The position numbers were made by a program, and so were the translations under genes. This document shows, one piece after another, positions 45,987 through 56,176 of a stretch of DNA of 64,000 nucleotides. Source of the stretch: Haloarcula regularis (lineage in GTDB: Archaea; Halobacteriota; Halobacteria; Halobacteriales; Haloarculaceae); contig NZ_CP119794.1 of the NCBI RefSeq assembly GCF_029338315.1, positions 1,798,001 through 1,862,000 on the forward strand, read 5' to 3'. Within the stretch, counting starts at the first letter, position 1. Each line of letters begins with the position of its first letter. Under the pieces are notes generated by a model. The model was not told the origin of the DNA and made no database searches. It saw nothing but the letters and a program-made list of their open reading frames with translations.

Positions 45987-46010
45987 GTATAAAAGTAAAC
46001 ATCAGTTTAC
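45987..46010. promoter_or_regulatory. TATA box fused to a palindromic operator-like site
   Basis: gtataaaa followed directly by GTAAAC-ATCA-GTTTAC (45995-46010). A TATA box overlapping a palindrome is the usual arrangement of an archaeal repressor site, but no ORF starts at the expected distance (~46017) in either direction. Confidence 0.4.
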
Positions 46011-46156
46011 GATTAAGCTATTCGGATTCCCGGAGGTGGCTCCTTCGCTCGTCTTCGACGGGGGCAGCTTGCGGTCCGACTACGGAGTGAAGACAAGCTT
46101 ACATATGATAATAGGTGCCTATTAAAGAACACACCACGACTGGTTTACCACAGTCC

Positions 46157-47929
46157 ATGTCATCGTATGTGCTGTCTATTAATCCATGCGCTGCGAATCT
46201 GGGTACGCACGATCCGTCCGCCGTGCTGATGAGTGATGGAGAGGTCGTACTCGGAGTCGAAGAGGAACGGTTCACTCGGAAGAAACACGCGATTAAGACA
46301 TTCCCACGGCAGGCAATCGAAGCGTGTCTCGATGCGGCGGACATCGAATTAGGGGAGGTAGAGACTGTTGTCGTCCCGTGGCAACCCAACGCGTTCCCGA
46401 AGCTACTCCCGTCGGTTCTGAAACGCGTCTGGACGGGTGACGACTCGATTCCGGCGAAGGCAAAACAGACCGGCTGGCGCAGCAAGATGGAGCTCAAACC
46501 AGCCGTCCTCGGGAAACGGACAGTCGAGCGTGAACTCGTTCAGATCACCGACACCGCTCCAACCATTACATACCGGAATCACCACGAAAGTCACGCCGCC
46601 AGTGCGTTCCACCCGTCCGGATTCGACGAGGCGCTAGTTGTCACGCTCGACGGTCGGGGTGAAACCGACGCGACAGTGGTCTGGAAGGCCGACGGGTCCG
46701 GACTGGAACGGCTCCGGACGTATTCGTATCCGAATAGCCTGGGATTCTTCTTCGGTTCGCTGACGGAGTTCCTCGGGTTCCACGCGAACAACGGTGAAGG
46801 GAAAGTGATGGGGCTCGCTCCCTACGGCGAGCGGAACCCGGAGATCGAATCGACGCTCAGACAGCACATCCAGACCGGCGCCGACTACGATCTTACGGAG
46901 ATCACCGCCGGTGGATTCGAACTCGGGACCCAGCGACTCGAAGAGCTGTTCGACCGGTCCCGGAAATCCTCGACTGACACGTTCTCGAAGTGGGAGAAGG
47001 ACCTCGCCTTTACCGCCCAGTCACTGCTCGAGGAAATCGTCGTCGAACTGGTCGAGACCTACTGTACTCGGACCGGCTCAGAGAACGTCAGTCTAGCCGG
47101 TGGCGTCGCCCTGAACTGCAAGATGAACAAGCAAGTCATGGAACTGGACTGCGTCGACCAGTTGTTCATCCAGCCAGTTTCGAACGACGCCGGCAGCGCG
47201 CTGGGTGGAGCAATGCTCGAGTTCGAGCCCACCGATGTCCCGGCGATGGACAATGTCTACTGGGGCCCGTCCTTCGACACCGACGAGATAGAACACCGCC
47301 TCGCGACGAACAAGATCACTACATCGAAACCCGATGACCTCGAACGGTACGTCGCCGCCGCCATCGCCAACGGGTCCCTAGTCGGGTGGTTCCAGGGCCG
47401 ACTGGAGATGGGGCCGCGAGCGCTCGGGAACCGGAGCATCCTCGCCGACCCGCGCACGAGAGAGTCGCTCGACAGAGTCAACAACTACGTGAAACATCGC
47501 GAGGCGTGGCGACCGTTCGCACCGTCAATGCTCGAGGATGCCACAGAGACGTATCTCGAGAACGGCGAGCCGTCCCCGTATATGATCAAAACGTTCGACT
47601 CGGTGCCCGACAGGCGCGGGGAGATTACAGCGGTGTTGCATCCAGCCGACAAGACGACGCGTCCACAGACCGTCAGAGAGGAACAGAATCCGCGCTACTA
47701 CCGGCTCATCGAGGAGTTCGAAAACATCACGGGCGTCCCCGTCCTCCTCAACACGTCGTTCAACGACCACGGAGAACCCATCGTCACCCGACCGGACGAA
47801 GCTGTCAGGGACTTCTTCGGGATGGGGCTGGACCTGCTGGTCCTCGAGGACCTGGTGATAGAGAAACCGGCCGTCTCGGAGGATCGCGCACCCACGCAGT
47901 CGGTTCAGACGCCCGAAGGGGAGGACTGA
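46157..47929 (+). CDS. NodU/CmcH-type O-carbamoyltransferase
   Basis: 590 residues. N-terminal ASKHA-fold domain (YVLSINPCAANLGTHDPSAV, EEERFTRKKHAIKTFP, NHHESHAASAFHPSG, TLDGRGETDATVVW, GEGKVMGLAPYGERN, LAGGVALNCKMNKQV) and C-terminal domain (FQGRLEMGPRALGNRSILAD, NNYVKHREAWRPFAPSML, PVLLNTSFNDHGEPIV). It transfers a carbamoyl group from carbamoyl phosphate to a hydroxyl, here probably on a glycan. ATG 46157; a tattaaag box at ~46119-46126 lies upstream. Length and motifs are complete. Confidence 0.9.
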   Translation: MSSYVLSINPCAANLGTHDPSAVLMSDGEVVLGVEEERFTRKKHAIKTFPRQAIEACLDAADIELGEVETVVVPWQPNAFPKLLPSVLKRVWTGDDSIPAKAKQTGWRSKMELKPAVLGKRTVERELVQITDTAPTITYRNHHESHAASAFHPSGFDEALVVTLDGRGETDATVVWKADGSGLERLRTYSYPNSLGFFFGSLTEFLGFHANNGEGKVMGLAPYGERNPEIESTLRQHIQTGADYDLTEITAGGFELGTQRLEELFDRSRKSSTDTFSKWEKDLAFTAQSLLEEIVVELVETYCTRTGSENVSLAGGVALNCKMNKQVMELDCVDQLFIQPVSNDAGSALGGAMLEFEPTDVPAMDNVYWGPSFDTDEIEHRLATNKITTSKPDDLERYVAAAIANGSLVGWFQGRLEMGPRALGNRSILADPRTRESLDRVNNYVKHREAWRPFAPSMLEDATETYLENGEPSPYMIKTFDSVPDRRGEITAVLHPADKTTRPQTVREEQNPRYYRLIEEFENITGVPVLLNTSFNDHGEPIVTRPDEAVRDFFGMGLDLLVLEDLVIEKPAVSEDRAPTQSVQTPEGED

Positions 47930-48001
47930 GAGCGATGCCATCGCTCGGCTCCGACCGACAGACTGTACCGGTAGTCAGTTGACAATGGTGGGACAACGAT
48001 A

Positions 48002-48865
48002 ATGAGCCTCGAAGACAACTCTCGACGGGACGACCCTTCCACAAAAAGTCGCGAACTATCCTGGCCCACGACGGGGACGGTGTATCTGACGCTCGATCTG
48101 GAGTGCGACTTCGGGACTGCACTCACAAAGAACACCTACGAGGCACTCGACCACGTCGACGAGGTCGTCAGTTTGCTCGAAGGAACGGATATCCCGCTGA
48201 CCTGTTTCGTCCAGACCGAGGTTCTCGACGAACGGCCGGAGGTCGGCGAGCGACTCCGGAGTTGTGGGGCGACCGTGGAGTTTCACCCCCACTCCCATAC
48301 CCACAGCACACGCGAAGCAACGTCGATTGCAAACGAGATTGGACACAGTACCCGTCGCTACCGGGAGTTCTTCGGTCGCGACCCGGTGGGGTACCGGTTC
48401 CCAAACGGGAACGTTCGGCCCAGTGACTATCGTCACCTCTCGACCCACGGCTATCGGTTCGACGCGAGCGTCTTCCCGACCTGGCGGCCGGGACACTTCG
48501 ACAAGCGAGACGCACCGACGGTGCCGACGTACATGAGCCAGTTCGATATCTTGGAACTGCCCTTTACCGTTGCCTCGTCGAGGCTCCCGATACCCACGGG
48601 GCTATCGTACTGTCGATTGTTCGGACGGCCCCTAACCTATATTCTGACCCGCGACAGCCGACGGAACATCGTCTTCAACTTCCACCTCCACGACCTGGTG
48701 ACCCCAGAGACGGTCAGCGACCTGTCGCCCTTGTACCGAGCGATATACCGCCGAAACGACCACGGGCTGTCACTGCTCCGTGACATGCTCGACGCGTTCC
48801 AGGACGCGGGCTTCGACTTCGATACGCTCGGTAACGCCCACACGGCATTGCGCGAGACCCTCTGA
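48002..48865 (+). CDS. Polysaccharide deacetylase (NodB homology, CE4)
   Basis: 287 residues. YLTLDLECDFGTALTK supplies the metal-binding Asp pair (D-L-E-C-D), HPHSHTHST the zinc histidines, GYRFPNGNVRPSDY the catalytic-arginine region, and FNFHLHDLVTPE the late histidine motif. It would remove N-acetyl groups from a sugar polymer or a lipid-linked precursor. Follows the carbamoyltransferase by 72 bp and is probably cotranscribed. Confidence 0.88.
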   Translation: MSLEDNSRRDDPSTKSRELSWPTTGTVYLTLDLECDFGTALTKNTYEALDHVDEVVSLLEGTDIPLTCFVQTEVLDERPEVGERLRSCGATVEFHPHSHTHSTREATSIANEIGHSTRRYREFFGRDPVGYRFPNGNVRPSDYRHLSTHGYRFDASVFPTWRPGHFDKRDAPTVPTYMSQFDILELPFTVASSRLPIPTGLSYCRLFGRPLTYILTRDSRRNIVFNFHLHDLVTPETVSDLSPLYRAIYRRNDHGLSLLRDMLDAFQDAGFDFDTLGNAHTALRETL

Positions 48866-48876
48866 GGAGGCAGGGT

Positions 48877-50426
48877 TCACTCCAGATACCCGATGTCCTC
48901 GAGCCGGTCGGCCACCTCGTCGTCGAGGTCGCGCCCGCCACGCTCATCATCGTGAGAGTGGAGCGGGGGGCGGTGTTCAACCGGCCGTCCGGCCGGGTCG
49001 GTCGCCTTGTCGAACACCGCCGTTTTCGGGTCGCCGTCCATATCCGTCGGGACAGCGAGACCCATCCAGTGGAGGATCGTCGGCCCGATATCGGAGATGC
49101 GTATCGGATCCAGGTTCCCCGGCGACACGTCCTCGCCGTGGAATAACACCATCCCATCGGGGACGTTCTCACCACGCCAGTTCGTCGGTGTCGAGAACAC
49201 CTCGCCGTGGCCCATCGCCTCGCTCGTGTGAACACCCGGTCGCTGATCGAACATCAGATCAGGGGCGCGGTCCAGGTACTCGCCGTGGTAAATTTCGTCC
49301 GGAGCGTGGACCGATTTGACGACGGGCTTGCCGTTCTGACCGGTCGCTGCTGTTAAATCGTCGCGGAGTGCGTCGAAGATACGCTGGTGTTCGCTCTCGC
49401 TATCGGCGACGATATAGACGAGACCCTGTCCGCTCCCGATAGCGGTGGTGTTCTCCCAGTCGACCATCGAGAGTTTTTCCTCGCGGACGACACCCTCGTC
49501 GCTTGGGAACCGTTCGATAATCGGCCGCGGAACGAGCGGTCGAATGTATTGCTCGAGGTTGAACGCACGGACTATCTCGGCGATTCGCTCCTGCGTGATA
49601 CCGATATCGAACAATCGAGACGCCACACTCGATTCAGTCTGGAGATAGCCGTTGCGCTCCAGCCACTCGTTGATGTAAAACACGGTGTCGATTTCTGTAC
49701 ACCCGTGGTCCGACATCAAGACGAGATTACAATCAGCCTCGACGAACCGTTCGAGTTCCTCGTCGATAATCTCCCACGCTTTCTGCGTCTCCGGTCCGTC
49801 CCAGAAGTAGTGCTGGAGGACGTTCAGGTGAAAGAGCGTCAGGTGGAGAAAGGTCACGTCTTGCTCCTCCAAGAGCGTATATGCTGTCTGAAGGCGTGTG
49901 CGCAAGAGGTCGTGTATCATTTCCACTTCCCCGCCGGCGTCCTCGTTTGACGTGAGAACGTTCTCGGGATGGACGCGATAGTCGAACCGCCGCTCGACTT
50001 CCTGTTGCAGCGACGAAGGACTCGTGTAGTTTCGCTCTCTCGAGCGGGGCCCGCCGGCGATCATGAAGCCGTCGACCTCGCGGGGTGGATACGACATCGG
50101 GAGATTGATCACACCCACGTTCTCGCCGCTGTCGTTGACGTAGTCCCAGAGTTCCGGGGAGGTGAAATCCGTCGAATCCGGAAGCTCCATCATCTGGTTG
50201 TCCGTATCGATTCGCTCCCACCAGTACACGCCGAGTTTACCGGGGTTTTTCCCGCGGCATAGCATTTCCAGTTCGGACAGGTGACGGGCGGAAGATGGCT
50301 TCGAGAAATCCCCCAGGCACCTTCGTCCCGTAATCGTTCGAAGGTTGGCAGGTGACCGTCTTCGATCCAGTTCGAGATGAGCGGCCAGTTCCCACCATCT
50401 AATCCGATAACGACTGTCTGGTCCAT
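48877..50426 (-). CDS. Type I phosphodiesterase/nucleotide pyrophosphatase-like enzyme, frameshifted
   Basis: About 516 residues. N-terminus MDQTVVIGLDGGNWPLISNW (metal Asp) and nucleophile Thr in HLPPVTCPNWKCY, then a break at ttttt 50246-50250; with one more base the frame continues GKNPGKLGVYWWERI. Later motifs: MSDHGCTEIDTVFYINEWL (metal), GVHTSEAMGHGEVF, RISDIGPTILHWMGL, and LEDIGYLE. An alkaline-phosphatase-superfamily phosphohydrolase or phosphotransferase acting on a phosphorylated glycan or lipid; inference from neighbours. Confidence 0.78.
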
Positions 50427-50577
50427 ATCAGTCTTTACAGAGAGAAATCTGTAAGTATACGTAAATTACTCTACGGAGGGCGTAGATGCGGAGGAAGCTA
50501 CCGATAGAAGCTCTTACTTGAATCGCAGGAATGAGGAACCTCTTGTCGACTGTACTACAGTTCGGTAGCCAACCGAT

Positions 50578-51603
50578 TCAAATGAGTTCGTTGGTCCAGG
50601 TTTCCGGCGTTTGCTCGTTGACGATCTCACATTCGAGGTGGTATTCGAACTCCTTCGGCCCTTTTTGGTCGATCCAGTTGATCATCTCTCGGAGACCGTC
50701 CTGGAGTGTGTATTCAACCTCGTAGTCGAGCATGTCCCGTGCTTTATCGGCGGAGCAGTTGGCCAGTTTGACTTCCTGAGGCCGGTCAGGTTTATAGATT
50801 GGCTCCAGATCGAAATCGATGATGTCAGCGATCGTCTCGGCCAGATGGTTGATAGTGATGAACTCATCGTCTGGACCGATATTGATCGTCTCGCCTACGA
50901 CGTTATCGTAGAAAGCCAGCTTCTGGAGCGGGCGAACGTTGTCCTGTACGAACGTGAAACACCGCATCTGTTCGCCGTCGCCATAGATAATCGGCTGTTT
51001 GCCCTGCAACATCCGGTTGATGAAGATGGCAGCGACGTTTCGGAACGGGTCGTCGTATCGCTGACGCGGTCCGATGATGTTATGCGGGACCGCGATAGCG
51101 TACTCGAAGTTGTGGATTTCGGCCATCAATTCCACCATCTCTTCTGCTGCGACCTTGCTGATGGCGTATGGGTCCTGGGGCTGTGGTTCCATGTCTTCGG
51201 TAAACGGGGTTTCGTTTTCCCCGTAGCGCGACATACTCGAACAGAAGACGAATCTATCAATGCCTACGTCGGCGGCTGCTGCCAGTGTTGCACTGGTTGC
51301 CTGATAGATACTCTGATTGATCCGCGCTGGCGAGAAGACACTCAATCCCTCGTAGGCGAGAGCAGCCGTGTGATATACGATGTCTGCCCCCTCCATCGCC
51401 TCTTTCATCGCAGCCACGTCTTTACAGTCGACCTCGTGGAACTCCGCTTGTTCGGGAATGTTCTCCTCGTAGCCACCGACGAACGTATCGTTACCGGCGA
51501 CACGATATCCTTCCTCGAGGAACGCATCTGCGAGATGGCTTCCAAGAAATCCAGCGATTCCAGTGATGAATATTTCATCATTGTTTGGCCACTTCGAGCT
51601 CAT
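50578..51603 (-). CDS. NAD-dependent epimerase/dehydratase
   Basis: 341 residues of the extended SDR family. EIFITGIAGFLGSHLADAFL (NAD motif), GNDTFVGGYEENI, FVFCSSMSRYGENE (catalytic Ser), DPYAISKVAAEEM (YxxxK), AVPHNIIGPRQRY, FVQDNVRPLQKLAF. Closest to UDP-glucose/UDP-GlcNAc 4-epimerase-like proteins. It lies upstream, on the same strand, of the phosphodiesterase gene. Second epimerase of the locus; substrate undetermined. Confidence 0.88.
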   Translation of the reverse strand: MSSKWPNNDEIFITGIAGFLGSHLADAFLEEGYRVAGNDTFVGGYEENIPEQAEFHEVDCKDVAAMKEAMEGADIVYHTAALAYEGLSVFSPARINQSIYQATSATLAAAADVGIDRFVFCSSMSRYGENETPFTEDMEPQPQDPYAISKVAAEEMVELMAEIHNFEYAIAVPHNIIGPRQRYDDPFRNVAAIFINRMLQGKQPIIYGDGEQMRCFTFVQDNVRPLQKLAFYDNVVGETINIGPDDEFITINHLAETIADIIDFDLEPIYKPDRPQEVKLANCSADKARDMLDYEVEYTLQDGLREMINWIDQKGPKEFEYHLECEIVNEQTPETWTNELI

Positions 51604-51875
51604 GATTGGAATGCGTTCTATCCGTCCTATTCACATAAGTATAGTTGACGTATCCAGAGTAGTTCATAGTTAGCAGTATCGAGCAAGCGGGCGAGGTTCC
51701 TCAGCGGGTTTGACCAGTCTTCAACGCGGGATGGTTTGGGGCTGCAACGGCGAAGCAGGTTGTCTGGTGAGTGCGCCAGAAAGCTGTTCGATAGCGTTCG
51801 TTTTGCGGATGTAGGTCAGAAACAGAGGAACAGTTCGGTGGAGCGCTACGTTCTAAACTTGTTCCAACATGCCCC

Positions 51876-53128
51876 TCAATCAGCGACTTCGGAGGGAACG
51901 TCGGCGAGTATCTTGTCGCACGTCTGGTACGCCTGCTGGACGATATCCTTGATCCAGATGTATTCGTAGGTACTCACACGGCCGAGGTTGTACATATTCT
52001 CGAAGTCACTCAACTGGTCGTTTATTCGTTCGAACCGCTCGATTTCCTCTGTGACCGGCAGCGGATAGGCCCGCGGTGCGCGCCGAACCTCTGCGTCAAG
52101 GAGTGACGCCTCAATGCCCTGTTCGTCGAGGAACTCCATCAGATACGTCTCGTACCACGCGTCGTCGTTCGACCAGATTTCGTCGCCGATGAAGCAGGGA
52201 AACTCCGTCGTAAGGATGTGTTCGTCTGCTGGCAGCTCCTGTGGCATGAAGCTGTACTCCGTAACCCGCGTGAAATCGTAGTGGTTGGGGAAATATCCCC
52301 AATCGATGTGGTCGGGGAAAAGGCGCTCTGTGGCCTCGATATGTGTCCCGAGGATCACCATGCTCCGATATTTGAGTGATTCGTCTGTGTCTACGAGGAA
52401 ACTCGGGTCGATTGTACTGACAAACAGGTCACTCTCGAGACGGTCACCGTCTTCTGTTCGGAGTGCATTGATTCTCTCACCCTCAGTCTCGAGTCCGGAG
52501 ACACCTTCGAAGATTATCTCACAGTCCGAGATCATCTCGTTGAGGATATCGGTGTACTTATCGCTGGGATAGTACGCACCGTCACCGAAGAACTCCTGTT
52601 CACCCTCTGGGAAACTGATCTTGAAATCGAACCAGTCGCCAGTGATTCGTTCGGGGTCGATGCCCCAGTGTTTCTTCGTGTAGTGTTTGTGGTATCGGTC
52701 GTAGAGTGTCTGACCGACCTGATTTATCATATATTCGTCGAAGAATTCGGCATCTTGCTTGCCCGGAACTTCCTCGAGCTCGCTACGAATCTGATCGGCA
52801 TCGTCCCATTTGTCGATGTTTGCTTTGCTCACAGGGTAATGGTGCGGGTCCGAGAGGTCACCGCGTGGATAGCTTGCGGCGTAGAATTCGTGTGGTTCGA
52901 TGTGGGTAAACTCCGAGAACAACTCGCCCACAATCGCCTCCTCTTCTTCGTCGAAAAAAAGCAGGTGGGGGGCAGAGTCACAGTGATATCCTGTGTCGAA
53001 CTCGATTTCACGTAGTAATCCCCAACCGCTTCCTTTTCGACGACTGTTACATCGAAACCCTCCTGCTCTAGAAGATAACTTATCGAACACCCAGCGACTC
53101 CTGCACCGATGACGGTAATCTCTGGCAT
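51876..53128 (-). CDS. UDP-galactopyranose-mutase-like FAD flavoprotein, frameshifted
   Basis: About 417 residues. N-terminus MPEITVIGAGVAGCSISYLL (FAD-binding GxGxxG) and DVTVVEKEAVG, then a break at cccc 53020-53023; with one more base it continues GLLREIEFDTGYHCDSAPHL. Later: YHKHYTKKHWGIDPERIT (UGM-type motif), FFGDGAYYPSDKYTDILNEM, SDLFVSTIDP, EDIVQQAYQTCDKIL-like end. Either a UDP-Galp mutase-like ring contractase or a related amine-oxidase-fold enzyme. Start ATG 53128. Confidence 0.75.
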
Positions 53129-54087
53129 CAGATATTCATTGACATGTATGCACAAAAATGTACCGTGGCTATCAGCCTGAGACGAATCACGACCGATAGA
53201 GAGTGTCGTGATAAGAGCGGTCGCCACGTGACGCCGAAAGACCGTTTGACTACCCGTCGGTGAGAGTCACGGATATCGAATCGCGGAGGGCACATGTCGG
53301 CCGCGGACATCCTGACAGCGAGTTCGGATATGGATACACCGTCCTCGGACCGACGTGGATCCTCTTGGAGGGGGTCAGCTCTTTTCCCGTGCCTACGACT
53401 GAGACATTCGAAAGTCCCGAGGGGAGAGGTTCTTTCAGGGGTGCGAATCTCCGAGTCACTCAACCATACACGGCCGGTGAGCCAGCAACGATGAATCGTA
53501 AAAAGGTAAATAATCCAACCCTATTGAGTCTTAAGGACATCCAAAGAATAACAAGAGTACACACATTATGTTATTGAAGGCTGGCAGAGAGCATCGGTCT
53601 GCGTCTTGCGGTCTTGTGTATATAGTCGGGAAATGTCTTCCTTCTAACTTCTCTCGGCGTGCGTATCTACCGCGGCAAGCGCAGTCTGTGGTCCCAAAGG
53701 CCGACGACACGGATGGACCCGGTACTATCGTGGCGCTCTACCGCACACGTTCGAACGGGGTCGAGAGCGGAGCAGGGAACCGAAGCCCATGCCCGGACCG
53801 GGAGCATTGACCGGCGAGTTCCCGAGAGTCTCCTGAGGCGTGGGCCCAAGTGAACCCCACTGTTTCGTTCCGGTCATCGGTTGTGTGGGATAGTCAGTAA
53901 GACGATGTGATTTGGTCCGACGCCACAGAGCCCGAAGCCGCGATATCCCGCTGTCTGTCGCCTGGACCGGCGGCGTGAGAATCCACGGTTCGAACACGGT
54001 CGATGATTCTGAACTTCTGGAGGATTTACAAGGGGTGTCGACGAAGGTACCGTACTCGTCTTCACAGGCGAGCCAACGGAAGAGATA
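53129..54087. other. ~960-bp non-coding region
   Basis: No gene recognised on either strand. A markedly AT-rich patch at 53500-53580 (taaaaaggtaaataatcc) may contain promoters. GC and codon structure suggest degraded DNA at 53580-54000. Confidence 0.45.
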
Positions 54088-55431
54088 ATGTCAGAGAGCC
54101 CCTCGACCAGCGACCAGAGCCGCGAACCCAAGCCGGTGATCGGTCTCGTCGCAACACAGGTCAACGGCGACCGGGTCGCCCGGACGATATTGCGAGCGAT
54201 GCAGCACGGGCACGACGTGCTGGTCACATACGAGGGAGACAGGGACGTGGAGTCGGTGCAATTCGCCGAACAGCTCGGTGCGACCGTCGTCGACCCTATC
54301 AAGCGGGGTGGCGGCCCCACGGAGCCGAAACGGCGACTCGCGGTCGTCGCGAATGCTGACGGGTATCCCGGAATCATCTTCGCGCCGGCGGCAGACGACA
54401 GAATCGATTTCGAACGGAGCACGGCAGCCGTCCAGGACGGAGCGTTCGCGACCACTGCCGTCCCTGCATCCCCAGAGGCAGCGGCCGCCGTCGAGACGCT
54501 CGTGGCGATTCCGGCCTACAACGAGTCTGCGACGATCGAGGACGTCGTGACCGAGTCCAGCCCCTACGCAGACGAGGTGTTGGTTGTGGACGACGGGAGC
54601 GACGACGACACGTCGGAACAGGCAGCAGCTGCCGGTGCCACCGTCGTTGAACATGAGACCAACAGAGGCTACGGTGAGGCGCTGAAGACCGCGTTTAACG
54701 AGGCGAACCGACGGAACGTGGAGTACTTGCTCATCATCGACGGCGACGGCCAGCACGACGTCGAAGACCTCCCAAAGGCCCTCGAACGCCTGCGGGAGAG
54801 CGATGCGAACATCGTTATCGGCAGCCGGTTCGAAGGCGACACCGCCGGGAACGTCCCCCTCTATCGTCGGTTCGGTATCAAGGTGATAAACCTGCTGACG
54901 AATCTCGGGCTTGGCAACGTTCGGTCCGAATCGCGGTTGAGCGACACCCAGAGCGGCTTTCGCGTCTACGACCGAGACGCGATACGCTCGCTTGCGAACG
55001 ATAGTGACATCAGCGACGGGATGGATGCGAGTACCGATATCCTGTTCCACGCCGCTCAGCACGACTACGACATCGATGAGGTCGACATTTCGGTCGAGTA
55101 CGACGTCGAGAACGGGAGTACCCATCACCCGGTCAGCCACGGCTACAGACTGGTCCAGAGTGTTCTCCGTATCATCGAGCGCGACAACCCTATCGTCCTC
55201 CTCGGGGTCCCAGGACTCCTCGTCACGCTTGTGGGGTTCGGGTTCGGGTTCTGGGCAATCACCAACTACGTCCAGACTTCGTCGTTCCCGTCAGGGCTCG
55301 TCCTCGTCGCAATATTCCTGGGACTCGTTGGCATCCTCTCGTGTTTCAACGCCATCATCCTGCACTCGCTCAACGTCCATCTCGAGCATTACCTGAACGG
55401 CGACGGCGGGGTCGGAAACGACGGGCAGTGA
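54088..55431 (+). CDS. Dolichol-phosphate-type GT2 glycosyltransferase (AglJ-like) with extra N-terminal domain
   Basis: 447 residues. Residues ~15-130 form an additional Rossmann-like domain (PVIGLVATQVNGDRVARTIL, GATVVDPIKRGG). The GT2 domain follows: TLVAIPAYNESATIEDVV, VLVVDDGSDDDTSEQA, GYGEALKTAFNEAN, LLIIDGDGQHDVEDLP (DxD), RLSDTQSGFRVYDRDA, and two C-terminal TM helices. This matches the haloarchaeal family that charges dolichol phosphate with glucose or mannose for N-glycosylation. Start ATG 54088 is inside a GC-rich context; no clear TATA box. Confidence 0.83.
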   Translation: MSESPSTSDQSREPKPVIGLVATQVNGDRVARTILRAMQHGHDVLVTYEGDRDVESVQFAEQLGATVVDPIKRGGGPTEPKRRLAVVANADGYPGIIFAPAADDRIDFERSTAAVQDGAFATTAVPASPEAAAAVETLVAIPAYNESATIEDVVTESSPYADEVLVVDDGSDDDTSEQAAAAGATVVEHETNRGYGEALKTAFNEANRRNVEYLLIIDGDGQHDVEDLPKALERLRESDANIVIGSRFEGDTAGNVPLYRRFGIKVINLLTNLGLGNVRSESRLSDTQSGFRVYDRDAIRSLANDSDISDGMDASTDILFHAAQHDYDIDEVDISVEYDVENGSTHHPVSHGYRLVQSVLRIIERDNPIVLLGVPGLLVTLVGFGFGFWAITNYVQTSSFPSGLVLVAIFLGLVGILSCFNAIILHSLNVHLEHYLNGDGGVGNDGQ

Positions 55432-56176
55432 TACCGTCAAAAGGCTGTTTGGCAAGTTCCGAACTGCTGTTTTGGCTCGTGGGGAACGGACCGAACAGGT
55501 CGAGGGAGTGCCCGGTTCGACCGTGAGTGACTTACAGAATCCATCGCGAGAGACGGCAGTGTCTCCAACGGGCAGGCTTCAACCGAGGGCGAGCCGTGGT
55601 CCTGCACAGTCACCAGTCCGGTTCAGTTGCTCGAGAGGCGCGGACCGAACGTAAGAGGCGTCGAGTACTGGAGTAAGCCAGAATTTTCTGTCGTAAAGTG
55701 GACATTATTCCGGCTCGATCATCCATCGAGTCGCTTCGAAGGAGGCGTTAGCGTGAGGGGCGATGCGGATATGGGCATCGATCTCTCCGACCGAGACTCG
55801 AGAGACCGCATGCTGGGTCCGTGGGTTTTCGAGGGTAGAACGGCGCCAGTGCCCCGAACAGGACCAAACAGTAGAACGACAGAACGAGACGTTACCGTCG
55901 TTCTCGGGCTATGAAAAAACGCGATTTCCGGTCATAACAAAACACGTTCGAACAGTCGATCCGGGTCGGAAGTGCACATGCGAGGCCACATTGGCGCGTA
56001 CGCGGATGACGATCTGGCGGTTCCCGCTCAGCGAGCAACCCCGGAGGCCGCGACGGACTGGGCGGGGCGCGAGCGACCCGGATGGGCCCCGGCGGATAAT
56101 CTCCTGCTAGGACACAGTCGAGCACTGTCGGTTCGGATATGGCAGCTATAACTAACGGTTAGTAAACAGACAGTAC
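55432..56176. other. ~745-bp non-coding region
   Basis: No conserved ORF seen. Contains moderately GC-rich DNA of unknown role between the glycosyltransferase and the HTH regulator. Confidence 0.45.
56147..56163 (+). promoter_or_regulatory. TATA box with overlapping palindromic operator of the HTH gene
   Basis: TATAAC (56147-56152) runs directly into ACTAAC-G-GTTAGT (56151-56163), 14 nt before the GTG at 56177. TATA-to-GTG spacing of ~27 fits leaderless transcription; a repressor on this palindrome would block it, suggesting autoregulation. Confidence 0.55.

Noticed and set aside
24046..55431. A toxin-antitoxin or anti-phage defence system
   Set aside because: No recognisable nuclease-toxin, restriction, retron or sensor-effector pair was seen; the locus is dominated by glycan enzymes.
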